From a virus: DNA of 41,448 nucleotides. Where the stretch lies: IMG/VR virus record IMGVR_UViG_3300023257_000052, positions 1 to 41,448 of that record, one strand, 5' to 3'. The translations under genes and the position numbers were made by a program. Below the pieces are notes generated by a model. It worked only from the letters and a program-made list of their open reading frames with translations, was not told the origin of the DNA and did not search any database. This document shows positions 21,878 to 30,700 of this stretch, piece by piece; position 1 is the stretch's first letter, and each line of letters begins with the position of its first letter.

Positions 21878-22042
21878 TTACCAGTAATCCATTACAATAC
21901 AATGACCTAACATGTTTGGTATTTCTCCGAAGAAAATATATATCCTATCCTTTTCAAAGGGATATTTATTTTGCCACAATGGATCAAGACCATCAATATT
22001 AAATTTTACAAGACTGTATTGACGAATGAATACTTTATTCAT
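21878..22042 (-). CDS. Small hypothetical protein (FGEIPNMLGHC type)
   Basis: A 54-residue protein from ATG 22042, overlapping the end of the upstream gene by 8 bases. IYIFFGEIPNMLGHCIVMD looks like a conserved core also found in small phage proteins. The start has no strong ribosome site. Probably a small beta fold; function unknown. Confidence 0.6.
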   Translation of the reverse strand: MNKVFIRQYSLVKFNIDGLDPLWQNKYPFEKDRIYIFFGEIPNMLGHCIVMDYW

Positions 22043-22259
22043 TTTTTAAATCTCTTTCTTTTAGATACATAACAATATGATATGCAAAATGATCTATTAA
22101 TGCTTGAAAATAAGTATTTTCAAGCATATTATGTCCAAAATAATATTTTTGTAAAAAAACTGGTAACAGCTTTAATTTATCCATATCTTTAATAGAATCA
22201 ATTAAAGCTTCTTTTATATTATTAAATTCTTTTATATTATTAAATTCTTCATTATTCAT
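22035..22259 (-). CDS. Hypothetical protein with EFNNIK duplication
   Basis: A 74-residue, helical, charged protein. EFNNIK is repeated in tandem at residues 5-16, encoded by a matching 18-bp DNA repeat. The rest (LIDHFAYHIVMYLKERDLKNE) is helical. It lies 11 bases after gp46 stops. No known family. Confidence 0.6.
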   Translation of the reverse strand: MNNEEFNNIKEFNNIKEALIDSIKDMDKLKLLPVFLQKYYFGHNMLENTYFQALIDHFAYHIVMYLKERDLKNE

Positions 22260-22270
22260 AATACCACTTA

Positions 22271-24463
22271 TTATTGTAATTGTATATTACTAAACCCATC
22301 TTTTTTTGTAACCAAATAAATATTATCAACATCTATATTTTCTATCTCTTGTCTATGTGTTATTAAGAACACTTTACTATTATCTTCTTGCTGCCTTGTT
22401 TTAACAATGTTTAAAATACTCACAAGTCCTTTTGTATCAACAGATGAATCTAATAATTCATCAAGTAACAATATATCTGGATATACACCAAATTGAAGTC
22501 TTGATATATCTAAAAATGCAAATTGTAAAGATAAGTCAATACTTCGACTCTCACCACCACTTAAATTACCATAAGAACAATTGGTTATACCAGGCCCTAA
22601 TATCTCATCTTCAAGCCAATTGCTTATCTTAACATAAAAATTCATGCCACTCTCTGCTAAGTAATGATTTATCTGTTTATTAATATACGGTATCTTAGAC
22701 TTTATAGCATGCTGTTTAACATTTTCGTCTTTACATAAAATTTTAATGTAGTCAAAATAATCAATAATCTCATTAAGCTTATCAATCTTCTTTGTATAAA
22801 TTACAGAACCTTTCTTTAACTCTTTGATTTTATTAATATTATCATTAATAAGTAAAGTTAATTCATCTCGTATAACTTGTTCTTGTTTAACTCTCTCATA
22901 TAGTATATCAATTTTATTTTTAATCTCTTGTTGTTTGTCTATCTTAAGCTGGCACAATATAATATTTTCATCTATATCATCTATAACTACCTTCTTCTTT
23001 TTAATAACAACATCATGCTCTATTTTTTGCTTAATAATATTTTTGGTTATATCAAATAATGCAATATATTTATCTTTAAAATCATTATACTTAGTAATAT
23101 CACCAGTTTTAGATTCAAGATTAGTTACATCAACTAACATTTTTGATATTTTAAACATTTTAGTATTAAGGTCTTTTATGCTATCAGTTAATATTAATTT
23201 ATCCTTCATTAAATTATTAATTTTATTAGTTAAAATTAATTTATCATCTTTTAATTTTAAGATAGATTTAGATAATGATATACATTCATTGTCAAGATTT
23301 TTTAATACATCATTACCTGATAGCAATAAAGGACATCCACATAAAGGACATTTATTGTTATCTTTAAGTTTGTTATATCTATCTTTAGTAGATTTTAATG
23401 TGGTCATAAGACTTGATATAGTTATAACCATATCTTCATTTTTGGTCCTAAAATCTTTAATACTATTTTCTAAGATATTGATTTCATTCTCTTTTATTTT
23501 TATAAGTTCTTCAATATCTTTGGTAGCCCCTAAAATCTTTAATTCATCACGCTTTGTATTCAATTGATTTAAAATATTTTCATCTACTTTGTATTCATCC
23601 ATATACTTTTTAATATTTTTAAGCTCATTATTTTTAACAGATAATGTAGTGCATAGAGTATTATATTCTTCTTTAATGTCCTGTAGATCCTCTAATATTT
23701 CATTCTTTTTTATTTTAAAGTCTACAATATCACTATCTATTGTATCATCTGTATCTAAACTATTTTGTAATACATCAATATCATTCTGTGATGATACAAT
23801 ATTATCCAACTTTAATGTTAATGATAAATTTTGACTTTCAATCTCTTTTATAGTACTTTTATCTTTATCATTATTGACAGTTATCTTATATATGTTATCA
23901 TTTGTTTTCTTCAGTTTGCTATTACTTTTTTCATTAAGACTTGAAAAAAATCCAAGATTAAAGACGCGCTCAAGGAATTTTCTTTTCTGTGGTTTATCCA
24001 TCTTAAATATAGGTGTAAATGCATTTAGATTGACATATAATAGAGGCATAGATGAATTAAAATCCATGTTAAGAATTTCATTCTCTAAGGTTTTTTGATA
24101 TACTCTTACATCAGATGGTGGTGGAATTAAAACCGTGTTTTTATATATCTCTAATTTATCAGGCTTTAAAGCTCTTAATATCCTGTAATTATCAGATCCT
24201 TTTTTAAAATTTAACACTACTTCACAATTTTTTTTATTTTTCCAATTTATAATCTGTTTTTTGTTAATACCTCTATTGGTTTTACCAAAAAGGGCAAAGG
24301 GTATTGTTTCAAAAAATGAACTTTTACCGCTAGCATTTGATCTTCCTCTTAGTTCATCAGTACCAAGAATAAGATTTACACCTGGTCTAAATTCAATATT
24401 TTGTGGTATTTTACCATAAGACAAAAAGTTTTTAAACTCAACATTTTCAAATTCAATTTTCAT
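22271..24463 (-). CDS. 46: Recombination endonuclease subunit gp46 (SbcC/Rad50-like)
   Basis: A 730-residue SMC-like ATPase. ATG 24463 is chosen because it gives the family start (IEFENVEFKNFLSYG) and overlaps the upstream stop. Walker A is GRSNASGKSS (40-49), extended by an insertion before it. Long coiled coils flank a zinc hook CPLC (C372, C375). The ABC signature LSGGES is near residue 635 and Walker B DILLLDE near 665. With gp47 it resects DNA ends for UvsX-driven recombination and host DNA breakdown. Confidence 0.92.
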   Translation of the reverse strand: MKIEFENVEFKNFLSYGKIPQNIEFRPGVNLILGTDELRGRSNASGKSSFFETIPFALFGKTNRGINKKQIINWKNKKNCEVVLNFKKGSDNYRILRALKPDKLEIYKNTVLIPPPSDVRVYQKTLENEILNMDFNSSMPLLYVNLNAFTPIFKMDKPQKRKFLERVFNLGFFSSLNEKSNSKLKKTNDNIYKITVNNDKDKSTIKEIESQNLSLTLKLDNIVSSQNDIDVLQNSLDTDDTIDSDIVDFKIKKNEILEDLQDIKEEYNTLCTTLSVKNNELKNIKKYMDEYKVDENILNQLNTKRDELKILGATKDIEELIKIKENEINILENSIKDFRTKNEDMVITISSLMTTLKSTKDRYNKLKDNNKCPLCGCPLLLSGNDVLKNLDNECISLSKSILKLKDDKLILTNKINNLMKDKLILTDSIKDLNTKMFKISKMLVDVTNLESKTGDITKYNDFKDKYIALFDITKNIIKQKIEHDVVIKKKKVVIDDIDENIILCQLKIDKQQEIKNKIDILYERVKQEQVIRDELTLLINDNINKIKELKKGSVIYTKKIDKLNEIIDYFDYIKILCKDENVKQHAIKSKIPYINKQINHYLAESGMNFYVKISNWLEDEILGPGITNCSYGNLSGGESRSIDLSLQFAFLDISRLQFGVYPDILLLDELLDSSVDTKGLVSILNIVKTRQQEDNSKVFLITHRQEIENIDVDNIYLVTKKDGFSNIQLQ

Positions 24464-24609
24464 ATTTTTATCCCGTAAATAAATCCAGATATACAACCCC
24501 AAAAATATAATATAGCTGGATGCATAGTACGTTTTAATCCTTCATGATAATACCATGCAAAAAGATATGATCCTAAAAAAATACACATTCCTAAAATTTC
24601 ATAATTCAT
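24460..24609 (-). CDS. Small two-pass membrane protein
   Basis: A 49-residue protein with two hydrophobic helices (residues about 4-19 and 32-46) joined by a short HEGLKRTMH loop. ATG 24609 follows AAAGGAT. Its TGA overlaps the gp46 start (ATGA), so its translation is coupled with gp46. The function is unknown. Confidence 0.65.
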   Translation of the reverse strand: MNYEILGMCIFLGSYLFAWYYHEGLKRTMHPAILYFWGCISGFIYGIKI

Positions 24610-24643
24610 AATAAATCCTTTATACTACATATATTATATAATG

Positions 24644-25015
24644 TTAATCAATCATAAATAATTCTTTAGGTATCAATGGTTTAGAATAATTTCCGACTTT
24701 ACAATATCTTGGTGTAAGACCATATTTTTCTATATATTTTTTCATTTGATTTTCTATCCTATTTTTTCTTTCATCTCTCATATTATATATCATTCGATTT
24801 GTAGCATCATAAATTGTTTCTTCACCTGTACCTGATATAGAAGCACCTGTTCTTCCTTCACATATGTAATATTGTTTATTATTATTAACATAAGAAAAAA
24901 GATCTAATTCATAATTATTTTTTACAAAATGGCCATCAACTTTTTCATATTCTTTACCATAATCTTTTTGTTTATGAGCATAATAATTATTTGATACTTT
25001 TTTATATTTATCCAT
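24644..25015 (-). CDS. Hypothetical protein with the shared LIPKELF tail
   Basis: A 123-residue basic, tyrosine-rich protein without recognised domain; CEGRTGASISGTGEETIYDATNRM in the middle could be a loop-rich core. It ends PLIPKELFMID, matching the tail of the MORN-like genes on the other strand (LIPKEMWEI). The body shares nothing with MORN repeats. ATG 25015 lies within the 3' end of the 3D-domain gene. Confidence 0.7.
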   Translation of the reverse strand: MDKYKKVSNNYYAHKQKDYGKEYEKVDGHFVKNNYELDLFSYVNNNKQYYICEGRTGASISGTGEETIYDATNRMIYNMRDERKNRIENQMKKYIEKYGLTPRYCKVGNYSKPLIPKELFMID

Positions 25016-25526
25016 GTATAAGCCTTGTTACTGTTATATTACGTTTGATACCCAATTTATTTGCTATTTTTTTAGATGCTACACAAATATCAATCTGTAG
25101 TCCCTTAACAGATTTATCCATTTTATCTTCCATAATAAATACACCATAACCCGGAATATAGACATTAGCATCACCCCAACCCATGTTAGTTAATTCAGGT
25201 GATATTGCTACTGTTTTACCGGGTACAGGCTTTCTCATAAAAGCAGTATTATCTGGATCACTATCACTGTTTATACCGCCTGAGGCAGGGTGGTAAAATG
25301 AAATTGTTACCACCTGAGTTCTATTTAATTCTCTTTCTAAAGCCCTAATTTGATTAAGTCTATAATTAATTATAAAATTTTTAGAAGCTATTGTAATCTG
25401 TTGCTGTTTTACTAAATCCAATCTATCAGCTCTATCACATAATCTCACTACACCATATACAGATGTTAAAAAAATAAACAAGATGCCTATTGATACTATA
25501 ATTACAAGCGATCTAAATAATTTCAT
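25008..25526 (-). CDS. Membrane-anchored 3D-domain protein (probable cell-wall enzyme)
   Basis: A 172-residue protein from ATG 25526 behind GAGAGG. One N-terminal transmembrane helix (residues about 5-25) is followed by a short coiled part. The C-terminal half is a 3D (three-Asp) domain, the double-psi barrel shared with RlpA/MltA-type lytic transglycosylases: VTISFYHPASGG, VAISPEL, VYIPGYGVFIMEDKMD and LQIDICV carry the aspartates. It may cut peptidoglycan at lysis or entry, anchored in the inner membrane like a signal-anchor endolysin. Confidence 0.8.
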   Translation of the reverse strand: MKLFRSLVIIVSIGILFIFLTSVYGVVRLCDRADRLDLVKQQQITIASKNFIINYRLNQIRALERELNRTQVVTISFYHPASGGINSDSDPDNTAFMRKPVPGKTVAISPELTNMGWGDANVYIPGYGVFIMEDKMDKSVKGLQIDICVASKKIANKLGIKRNITVTRLIHG

Positions 25527-25536
25527 TATAACCTCT

Positions 25537-25809
25537 CTATTTTGTACTGGCTCCAAGAATACCATATCCAATAATATCATTATATGGATTCTCATTAAAT
25601 GCATCCTTTTGATTAGCTATTCTAAATAATTTATCAATTATTCTTACAACTGTCAACATATCATTATATTGTTCTGGTTTTATACCATTAGGATACATTT
25701 CTTTAAGTACTGTACCAGAACGACCAAAAGAATCACCATAAGCTATCTGTTTTTCTATAACAAGAGAGGCTATATTATCTGCTATTTTATGATAATCATT
25801 CTCTATCAT
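25537..25809 (-). CDS. DUF1599-like (nucleotide-modification-associated) protein
   Basis: A 90-residue helical protein from ATG 25809. The phrases IEKQIAYGDSFG, LKEMYPNGI, VVRIIDKLFRIA and ENPYNDIIGYGIL match a phage family related to DUF1599, linked by comparative genomics to nucleotide modification and to nucleotide-pyrophosphatase-like folds. It may act in dNTP metabolism. It overlaps the metallopeptidase gene upstream by 14 bases. Confidence 0.7.
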   Translation of the reverse strand: MIENDYHKIADNIASLVIEKQIAYGDSFGRSGTVLKEMYPNGIKPEQYNDMLTVVRIIDKLFRIANQKDAFNENPYNDIIGYGILGASTK

Positions 25810-26263
25810 CAGCTTCTTGGCCATACAAATCTTGACATAAATTAGCAAGCCTTTGTCTCCACATAGGCTCATTTTTGTTAAGCTCAATTTCTTCATGAAA
25901 ATCTTCTATATCATGTGGAATTAATTTATATGGCGTATTACTGTCAATATCAACTAATGTATGCCTCAATTCATGACGTAAAATTTTTATTTTTTCTTCT
26001 CTTGTTATATTATCAAAAATCTTTTTATCAATAAAAATAATATAATCATGACCTTCATTTTCTGCCGACTCATCTATAGTCAAATATCTTAATAAGTCAT
26101 TTGTCTTTTGTATCCTTGCTAATGTAATCTTACCATTTGATTGCCTTTTTTTCAAATCATAAAGAATCTTAATATTAGCATTTCTAAGTTCTGGGAAATG
26201 TTCTGCTCTAACTTCTCTAAAAATATCATTAATCTCTGTTGGGACATCTTCGAATCTTAACAT
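25796..26263 (-). CDS. Phage metallopeptidase
   Basis: A 155-residue protein. The zinc motif HELRH (H97, E98, H101) sits in KIKILRHELRHTLVD, followed by IPHDIEDFHEEI, the pattern of the putative phage metallopeptidase family. Possible jobs are virion maturation or destruction of a host protein. ATG 26263 follows AAGGAG and lies inside the 3' end of the epimerase gene (35-base overlap). Confidence 0.8.
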   Translation of the reverse strand: MLRFEDVPTEINDIFREVRAEHFPELRNANIKILYDLKKRQSNGKITLARIQKTNDLLRYLTIDESAENEGHDYIIFIDKKIFDNITREEKIKILRHELRHTLVDIDSNTPYKLIPHDIEDFHEEIELNKNEPMWRQRLANLCQDLYGQEADDRE

Positions 26264-27221
26264 ATTGTTTCTCCTTAAAATAATTTACATACCATTCAAT
26301 AAAATTTTGTACACCTTCTGATATACTTATCTTGGGATTATATCCAATTTCTTTACTTGCCTTATCTATAGTAGCTAAAGATGTTAATAATTCACCTTTA
26401 GGTAAAGATACCATTTTTTTCTTTGCTTGTAAATTAGTAATATCTTCAATGATTTCAATAACATCTAAAATCTTTACTGTCTCACCTCTGCCTAAGTTAT
26501 ATATTGCATATTTTTGAGGCTTATCCATAACTCTTATTATACCATCAACAATATCACCAACATATGTATAATCTCTAAACATTTCACCATTATTGTTTAT
26601 TATTAACTCTTTATCTTCAAATATAGCCTTTGTCCAGATATATATTGACATATCTGGTCTGCCCCATGGCCCATAGCATGTAAAAAATCTAAGACCTGTA
26701 CAATTCATACCAAATGACTCACTATAAGAATATGCTAACACTTCATTGTATTTCTTTGATGCAGCATAAATATTAAGAGGATGTTCTGTATCATCTTCTT
26801 CTTTAGTAGGCGACTTACTTTTACCATAAATACTACTAGATGAAGCATATATAAAATTAGACACTTCATATTTTTTTGATGCTTCTATAATGTTAAGGAA
26901 TCCTTCACAGTTTACATGCTCAAATATATAAGGGTTTTCCATAGAATATGGTATGCCAGCATATGCTGCTAAATTACATACTATATCAGGTCTTTCTATA
27001 TTAAATATATTATCAACATGCTTTTTATCAGATATGTCATTATAATAGCATGAAAAATTATTATATTTTTGTAATTGTTCATTTCTATCTATTTTAAGAT
27101 CTACATCATAATAATCATTCTGATTGTCTATTCCAACAACAAATTTACCCTCATCTAATAATCTCTTACATAGATGATATCCTATAAAACCCGAGCTTCC
27201 AGTTACTAAATATTTTTTCAT
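26229..27221 (-). CDS. NAD-dependent sugar epimerase/dehydratase
   Basis: A 330-residue extended short-chain dehydrogenase. The NAD loop is GSSGFIG (8-14), with SSSSIYG (127-133) supplying the active-site serine and YAASK (Y152, K156) the catalytic pair. The family is nearest to UDP-glucuronate/UDP-glucose 4-epimerases. It would make a nucleotide sugar for the two glycosyltransferases in this block or feed NeuB-linked pathways. Placed between gp47 and gp46 genes. ATG 27221 follows GAGG. Confidence 0.88.
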   Translation of the reverse strand: MKKYLVTGSSGFIGYHLCKRLLDEGKFVVGIDNQNDYYDVDLKIDRNEQLQKYNNFSCYYNDISDKKHVDNIFNIERPDIVCNLAAYAGIPYSMENPYIFEHVNCEGFLNIIEASKKYEVSNFIYASSSSIYGKSKSPTKEEDDTEHPLNIYAASKKYNEVLAYSYSESFGMNCTGLRFFTCYGPWGRPDMSIYIWTKAIFEDKELIINNNGEMFRDYTYVGDIVDGIIRVMDKPQKYAIYNLGRGETVKILDVIEIIEDITNLQAKKKMVSLPKGELLTSLATIDKASKEIGYNPKISISEGVQNFIEWYVNYFKEKQYVKIRRCPNRD

Positions 27222-27233
27222 TATATATCCTCT

Positions 27234-27809
27234 TTATTCTATTTTAAACAATTCATCAGGTACTAATCTCTTCTTTTTTGGTATATCAAATCTTTTGCCA
27301 AATCTCAAATCAAAATAATATTTAAATACATAAGAACTATTATGATCATTTGTATTATAACGAGTATTATATCCATTATATCCATCTATTATATTATTTT
27401 CCATATATATTAATATTTCATCTCTTTTTATTTGAAAATCATGTATAAATTTTTCATTTTTAAGAAAATACATTGTATTATATAACTTATTAGATAATTT
27501 ATCAATATTATATGATGCTTTATGAATATGGTACAGCATACGTTCTAATAATATAATTTTATCTTCTTGTCTCCACGATCTTTTACATCTATCGCATATA
27601 TAAAATGGATTATATATTATATCATCTTGTATAACATTTGTTGTAGCGTAATCACAAAATAAGCAACATACATCATATTTTTTTATATTAGCAGTATCAT
27701 TTGATTGATACGGATATTCAGATATATTGGCATCACCTCTACCATATCTATTTAAAAAATAAAAGGGATTAACAGCATTAGTAGTATTATTAGTAGTATT
27801 ATTACTCAT
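27234..27809 (-). CDS. Zinc-finger-like hypothetical protein with the shared tail
   Basis: A 191-residue protein. The N-terminus is Asn/Thr-rich and probably disordered. CCLFCDY (near residue 48) and YICDRCKRSW (near residue 73) form a four-cysteine zinc-ribbon pattern. The C-terminal end RLVPDELFKIE is a divergent copy of the LIPxE-M/L-W/F tail. ATG 27809 overlaps the upstream stop, whose tail codons supply the GAGG ribosome site. Confidence 0.7.
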   Translation of the reverse strand: MSNNTTNNTTNAVNPFYFLNRYGRGDANISEYPYQSNDTANIKKYDVCCLFCDYATTNVIQDDIIYNPFYICDRCKRSWRQEDKIILLERMLYHIHKASYNIDKLSNKLYNTMYFLKNEKFIHDFQIKRDEILIYMENNIIDGYNGYNTRYNTNDHNSSYVFKYYFDLRFGKRFDIPKKKRLVPDELFKIE

Positions 27810-28243
27810 ATATCCTCTAATTTAAATAATTTTTCAGGTATTATTCTATCTTTTTTTTCTTTCTTTTCTTTCTTATTAATCATATCAATAATATTAAAAT
27901 CATCTAGTGTTTCTTTTGATGATAATATTTTTAATATCCTTTCCATAAATGTAGACATACCATCTTTAATTATAACATTCATACATATTTCTAAAACGCT
28001 TAAAACAGAATAATTATAGGTATATGAACTTGGATTAATATAACTTGTACCAGTACTATCAATATAAGTAATACATGACGGATTTTCTGTTATGCCATAG
28101 TCAGCAATATTAACATTTGTTAATTCAGAAAGCATGGTTTTTAAATCATCATCATTTAATTCACGATTTGGTGAATTAACAAATGTACCGTCAGGATTAT
28201 CTAAATAATAATCTTCATCTGTTAAATTTTCATTATTTTCCAT
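27806..28243 (-). CDS. Hypothetical protein with the shared tail
   Basis: A 145-residue acidic protein. The N-terminus is acidic (ENNENLTDEDYYLDNPDG), a long helix is likely in LEICMNVIIKDGMSTFMERIL, and a KKEKKEKKDR linker leads to RIIPEKLFKLEDI, another divergent tail copy. Its last codons TTAGAGGATATATGA hold the ribosome site and ATGA start of the next gene, as on the plus strand. Unknown function. Confidence 0.7.
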   Translation of the reverse strand: MENNENLTDEDYYLDNPDGTFVNSPNRELNDDDLKTMLSELTNVNIADYGITENPSCITYIDSTGTSYINPSSYTYNYSVLSVLEICMNVIIKDGMSTFMERILKILSSKETLDDFNIIDMINKKEKKEKKDRIIPEKLFKLEDI

Positions 28244-29246
28244 ACATCATTTCATCCATTAAATGATCAATTATTTTTTTAAGAGTGTTTACTTTAATAT
28301 GATCAGGAACATCCACATTTTTTATTGTATCAAATAAAATCTCTTTATTGTCTTTTACTGTCATATCAGATTCATCATCTTTTATATCAACCTTTTCAGT
28401 AACATTACTAAAATCAGCATTAAATTGTAATGGACCAAAAGACTGTATTTTTTCTATCATATTATTGTTATCTGTTTTACCATAGTCTTTAGTAAATACA
28501 AAATTAACAATATTGTCTTTAATATCAGATTCAATGATATCATCACTATATATTTTAACAAACTTTGGGTATTTAGTAAACTCTATAAATTCTGTTTCAC
28601 CATTGTCATATATATAGTACCCTCTGATGCCATTAATATCATTAAATGTTTGTTGGAATGGTGCTCCAATATACGTTATATTTTTTTTGACTGATGGTAT
28701 ATGAAAATGCCCACTATATACCATATGAAAGTCTTCAAAATCTTTAGCACTTAATCTATCATGCTCTTTAAAAATATAATTACTTGACATCGGGAATCCA
28801 TTAAGCTCAAGATGTGCCATGACTATATCAAATTTCTTATATTTTTTTATATCATCTGATTTGTAACATGACCATGGCAACATAATTATGTTGCCATTAG
28901 CATAAGCATCATCTATTATGTTAATGTTATCCCATTTGTTATAGATAGAAACACTACATGGTTTTATCCTGTCTTTATAAAATGTATCATGATTACCTAC
29001 TATTATATTAACTTGATAGTCTTTAAGGAGGGCCATTATTTCATTGGAATATTGGAGAGTTTTAACATTGATTGATTTTCTGTTGTCAAACCAATCACCA
29101 AGAAATGTTATTGTTTTTATATTGTTACGTTCACATGTATCTATTATACTATTAATAAGATCTATAACAACAGTATGCCATATATCAGATGATTGATATA
29201 GACCAAGATGTATATCACTAAACAAAATCATTTTATCATTTAACAT
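28233..29246 (-). CDS. 47: Recombination endonuclease subunit gp47 (SbcD/Mre11-like)
   Basis: A 337-residue calcineurin-type metallophosphoesterase. Motifs in order: FSDIHLG (D11, H13), FLGDWFDNR (D51), GNHD (84-87), a histidine in AHLELNG, and SGHFHIPS. The C-terminal part is acidic and helical and would contact gp46. It acts as the nuclease of the gp46/gp47 complex in recombination-dependent replication. It starts five bases after the end of the sigma gene. Confidence 0.9.
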   Translation of the reverse strand: MLNDKMILFSDIHLGLYQSSDIWHTVVIDLINSIIDTCERNNIKTITFLGDWFDNRKSINVKTLQYSNEIMALLKDYQVNIIVGNHDTFYKDRIKPCSVSIYNKWDNINIIDDAYANGNIIMLPWSCYKSDDIKKYKKFDIVMAHLELNGFPMSSNYIFKEHDRLSAKDFEDFHMVYSGHFHIPSVKKNITYIGAPFQQTFNDINGIRGYYIYDNGETEFIEFTKYPKFVKIYSDDIIESDIKDNIVNFVFTKDYGKTDNNNMIEKIQSFGPLQFNADFSNVTEKVDIKDDESDMTVKDNKEILFDTIKNVDVPDHIKVNTLKKIIDHLMDEMMYGK

Positions 29247-29251
29247 TTTTA

Positions 29252-29662
29252 TTAACCTATCAATAATTCGTAATTTATCGCTTTTTTATTATAATCTTTT
29301 TGATCTTCAAATATAATATCATTGTTCTTATAACATATGTCTTTGATTTCTTTATGTTTTGTTTGTTTTTTTATGTAAGCTTTAAAAGAATTTTTACATA
29401 TCTGAGTAACATATGCAAAAGCATTATCAGATTTTTCAGAATTGAAATTCTTTAAGTATTTGATGCAGGTCAGTACCGCTTCACTTACCATATCTTCCCG
29501 CCATGTGTATCTGGCAAAACTGCCTTTAGAAGAATATCGTTTAGCTATATTGATTAACATTAAAGCAAGGGCATTTGAAGCAATGCCCTTTTTTTTAAAA
29601 TCAATAACTTCTTTGAGGAGGTCTTTGTTGTTTACATAATATTTTGCATGTTCTTTACTCAT
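29252..29662 (-). CDS. 55: Late-transcription sigma factor, gp55-like
   Basis: A 136-residue protein. KYYVNNKDLLKEVIDFKKKG, then YTWREDMVSEAVLTCIKYLKNFN and SDNAFAYVTQICKNSFKAYI follow T4 gp55, which binds host RNA polymerase and recognises TATAAATA. T4 gp55 is about 185 residues, so this copy is short, mainly at the C-terminus. A TATAAATA box stands ahead of the gp25 gene at 36589. The gene lies between structural and recombination genes, as 55 and 47 do in T4. Confidence 0.85.
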   Translation of the reverse strand: MSKEHAKYYVNNKDLLKEVIDFKKKGIASNALALMLINIAKRYSSKGSFARYTWREDMVSEAVLTCIKYLKNFNSEKSDNAFAYVTQICKNSFKAYIKKQTKHKEIKDICYKNNDIIFEDQKDYNKKAINYELLIG

Positions 29663-29675
29663 AAAGTATTGTTAG

Positions 29676-29705
29676 ATTATACAACATACTATATAATATT
29701 GTAAA
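29676..29705 (-). promoter_or_regulatory. Possible sigma-70 promoter before the gp55-like gene
   Basis: On the minus strand TTTACA (29705-29700), 18 bases, TATAAT (29681-29676). The start codon at 29662 would leave a leader of only a few bases and no ribosome site is seen, so the call is weak, or the message would be almost leaderless. Confidence 0.35.
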
Positions 29706-29707
29706 CA

Positions 29708-30061
29708 TTATATTATCTTTTCTACACATTTTTTTATTTTAGCTAATTTATTGTTAGCTTCAAATAACATAATCTTAAATCTCTTAACATATTTTTTATT
29801 TATCTTAATATTATCTATAGTAGTACCTTCTTCAAGACAAAATTCAAATCTAAATTTACCTTTATAAATATTTTTAAAATCATCATTAAGACTGTTCAAT
29901 ATACCATATATTTTATTAGAATCTATATCATATTTTTTGCATGTCTCTTGTATTATGTCTTTATAACATGTGTTATCATTAACAAGATTGATTCGTAATA
30001 TTCTAAATTTATTAGTATTCTCATCTAGTCCTGAGTATGATAAATATTTTAAAAATCTCAT
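29708..30061 (-). CDS. Hypothetical protein with CTS-like N-terminus
   Basis: A 117-residue basic protein. It begins MRFLKYLSYSGLDEN, close to the start (MRFIKYLQEA) of the repeat protein at 34558, and carries L-D-E at residues 12-14, a T4 prohead-protease-type site. The rest is Lys/Asn-rich and alpha/beta. It lies between a tail gene and gp55. It might be a packaged internal protein; not proven. Confidence 0.6.
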   Translation of the reverse strand: MRFLKYLSYSGLDENTNKFRILRINLVNDNTCYKDIIQETCKKYDIDSNKIYGILNSLNDDFKNIYKGKFRFEFCLEEGTTIDNIKINKKYVKRFKIMLFEANNKLAKIKKCVEKII

Positions 30062-30071
30062 ATTATACCTC

Positions 30072-30686
30072 TTATCCTATCACTGTAACATGACATGTTG
30101 GAGTATCGGTCTTCCATAATCTTACTGAATTAATTGTTAATGTTTCAACTTCTATGGTATCAGTTTTATTGTCAGCATCATTGTATAACATTACCAAAGG
30201 ATAGCTATTATTAAGATTATGAGTTAATTCATAATAATTATCACCTCCAGAAACTTGCCAACTAGCAGATGCTATAGCTGATGTCAGGGTATCTGTTTTA
30301 GCAGACCATCCTTTTGCTAGTAAATTACTAACAAATTTATTTTTTAAGGTATCTGTATCAGTTTCATCTACTTCACCTGGAACAGTTAATATTTCCATAT
30401 TATCTATTTCACCATCACTTATTGTACCAGGACTTGACCATGTGATTTTGAATTTTTGACCAGCATCATATCCATTAATTTCATTAGATGCTCCTATCCA
30501 AAACTCAAAAAATCCTTCATCATTTGTTGTTGTTTGTGGTGCTGTATTTGATGCTATACCACCACTTTCAACACTAAAAACATAAGCAGCAGTAGATGTA
30601 GTAGCTAAATATATTGTTATATTAGCTGCATCAACAGGCTGTCCTTCTTCATTTAATAAATAACTCCAATAATGTGCTCTTGACAT
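30072..30686 (-). CDS. Tail/baseplate accessory protein with beta repeat
   Basis: A 204-residue protein. The N-terminus (HYWSYLLNEEGQPVDAANITIYL) resembles the upper-baseplate or fibre-attachment domains of phages, a beta sandwich with NDEGFFEFWIG. The C-terminal 60 residues repeat a pattern W-x-V...YELTHNLNNSYPLVMLYN...TINSVRLW that occurs three times or more in the 719-residue neighbour upstream. It is probably part of the tail fibre or spike assembly. ATG 30686 follows AGGAG. Confidence 0.7.
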   Translation of the reverse strand: MSRAHYWSYLLNEEGQPVDAANITIYLATTSTAAYVFSVESGGIASNTAPQTTTNDEGFFEFWIGASNEINGYDAGQKFKITWSSPGTISDGEIDNMEILTVPGEVDETDTDTLKNKFVSNLLAKGWSAKTDTLTSAIASASWQVSGGDNYYELTHNLNNSYPLVMLYNDADNKTDTIEVETLTINSVRLWKTDTPTCHVTVIG

Positions 30687-30700
30687 TATATGCTCCTTGT

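Noticed and set aside
22824-23567. Long plus-strand open frame (247 codons) opposite gp46
   Set aside because: It is antisense to the coiled-coil part of gp46. Low-complexity Ile/Leu/Ser product is the mirror of Lys/Asn/Glu-rich coding. No ribosome site or neighbours on that strand.
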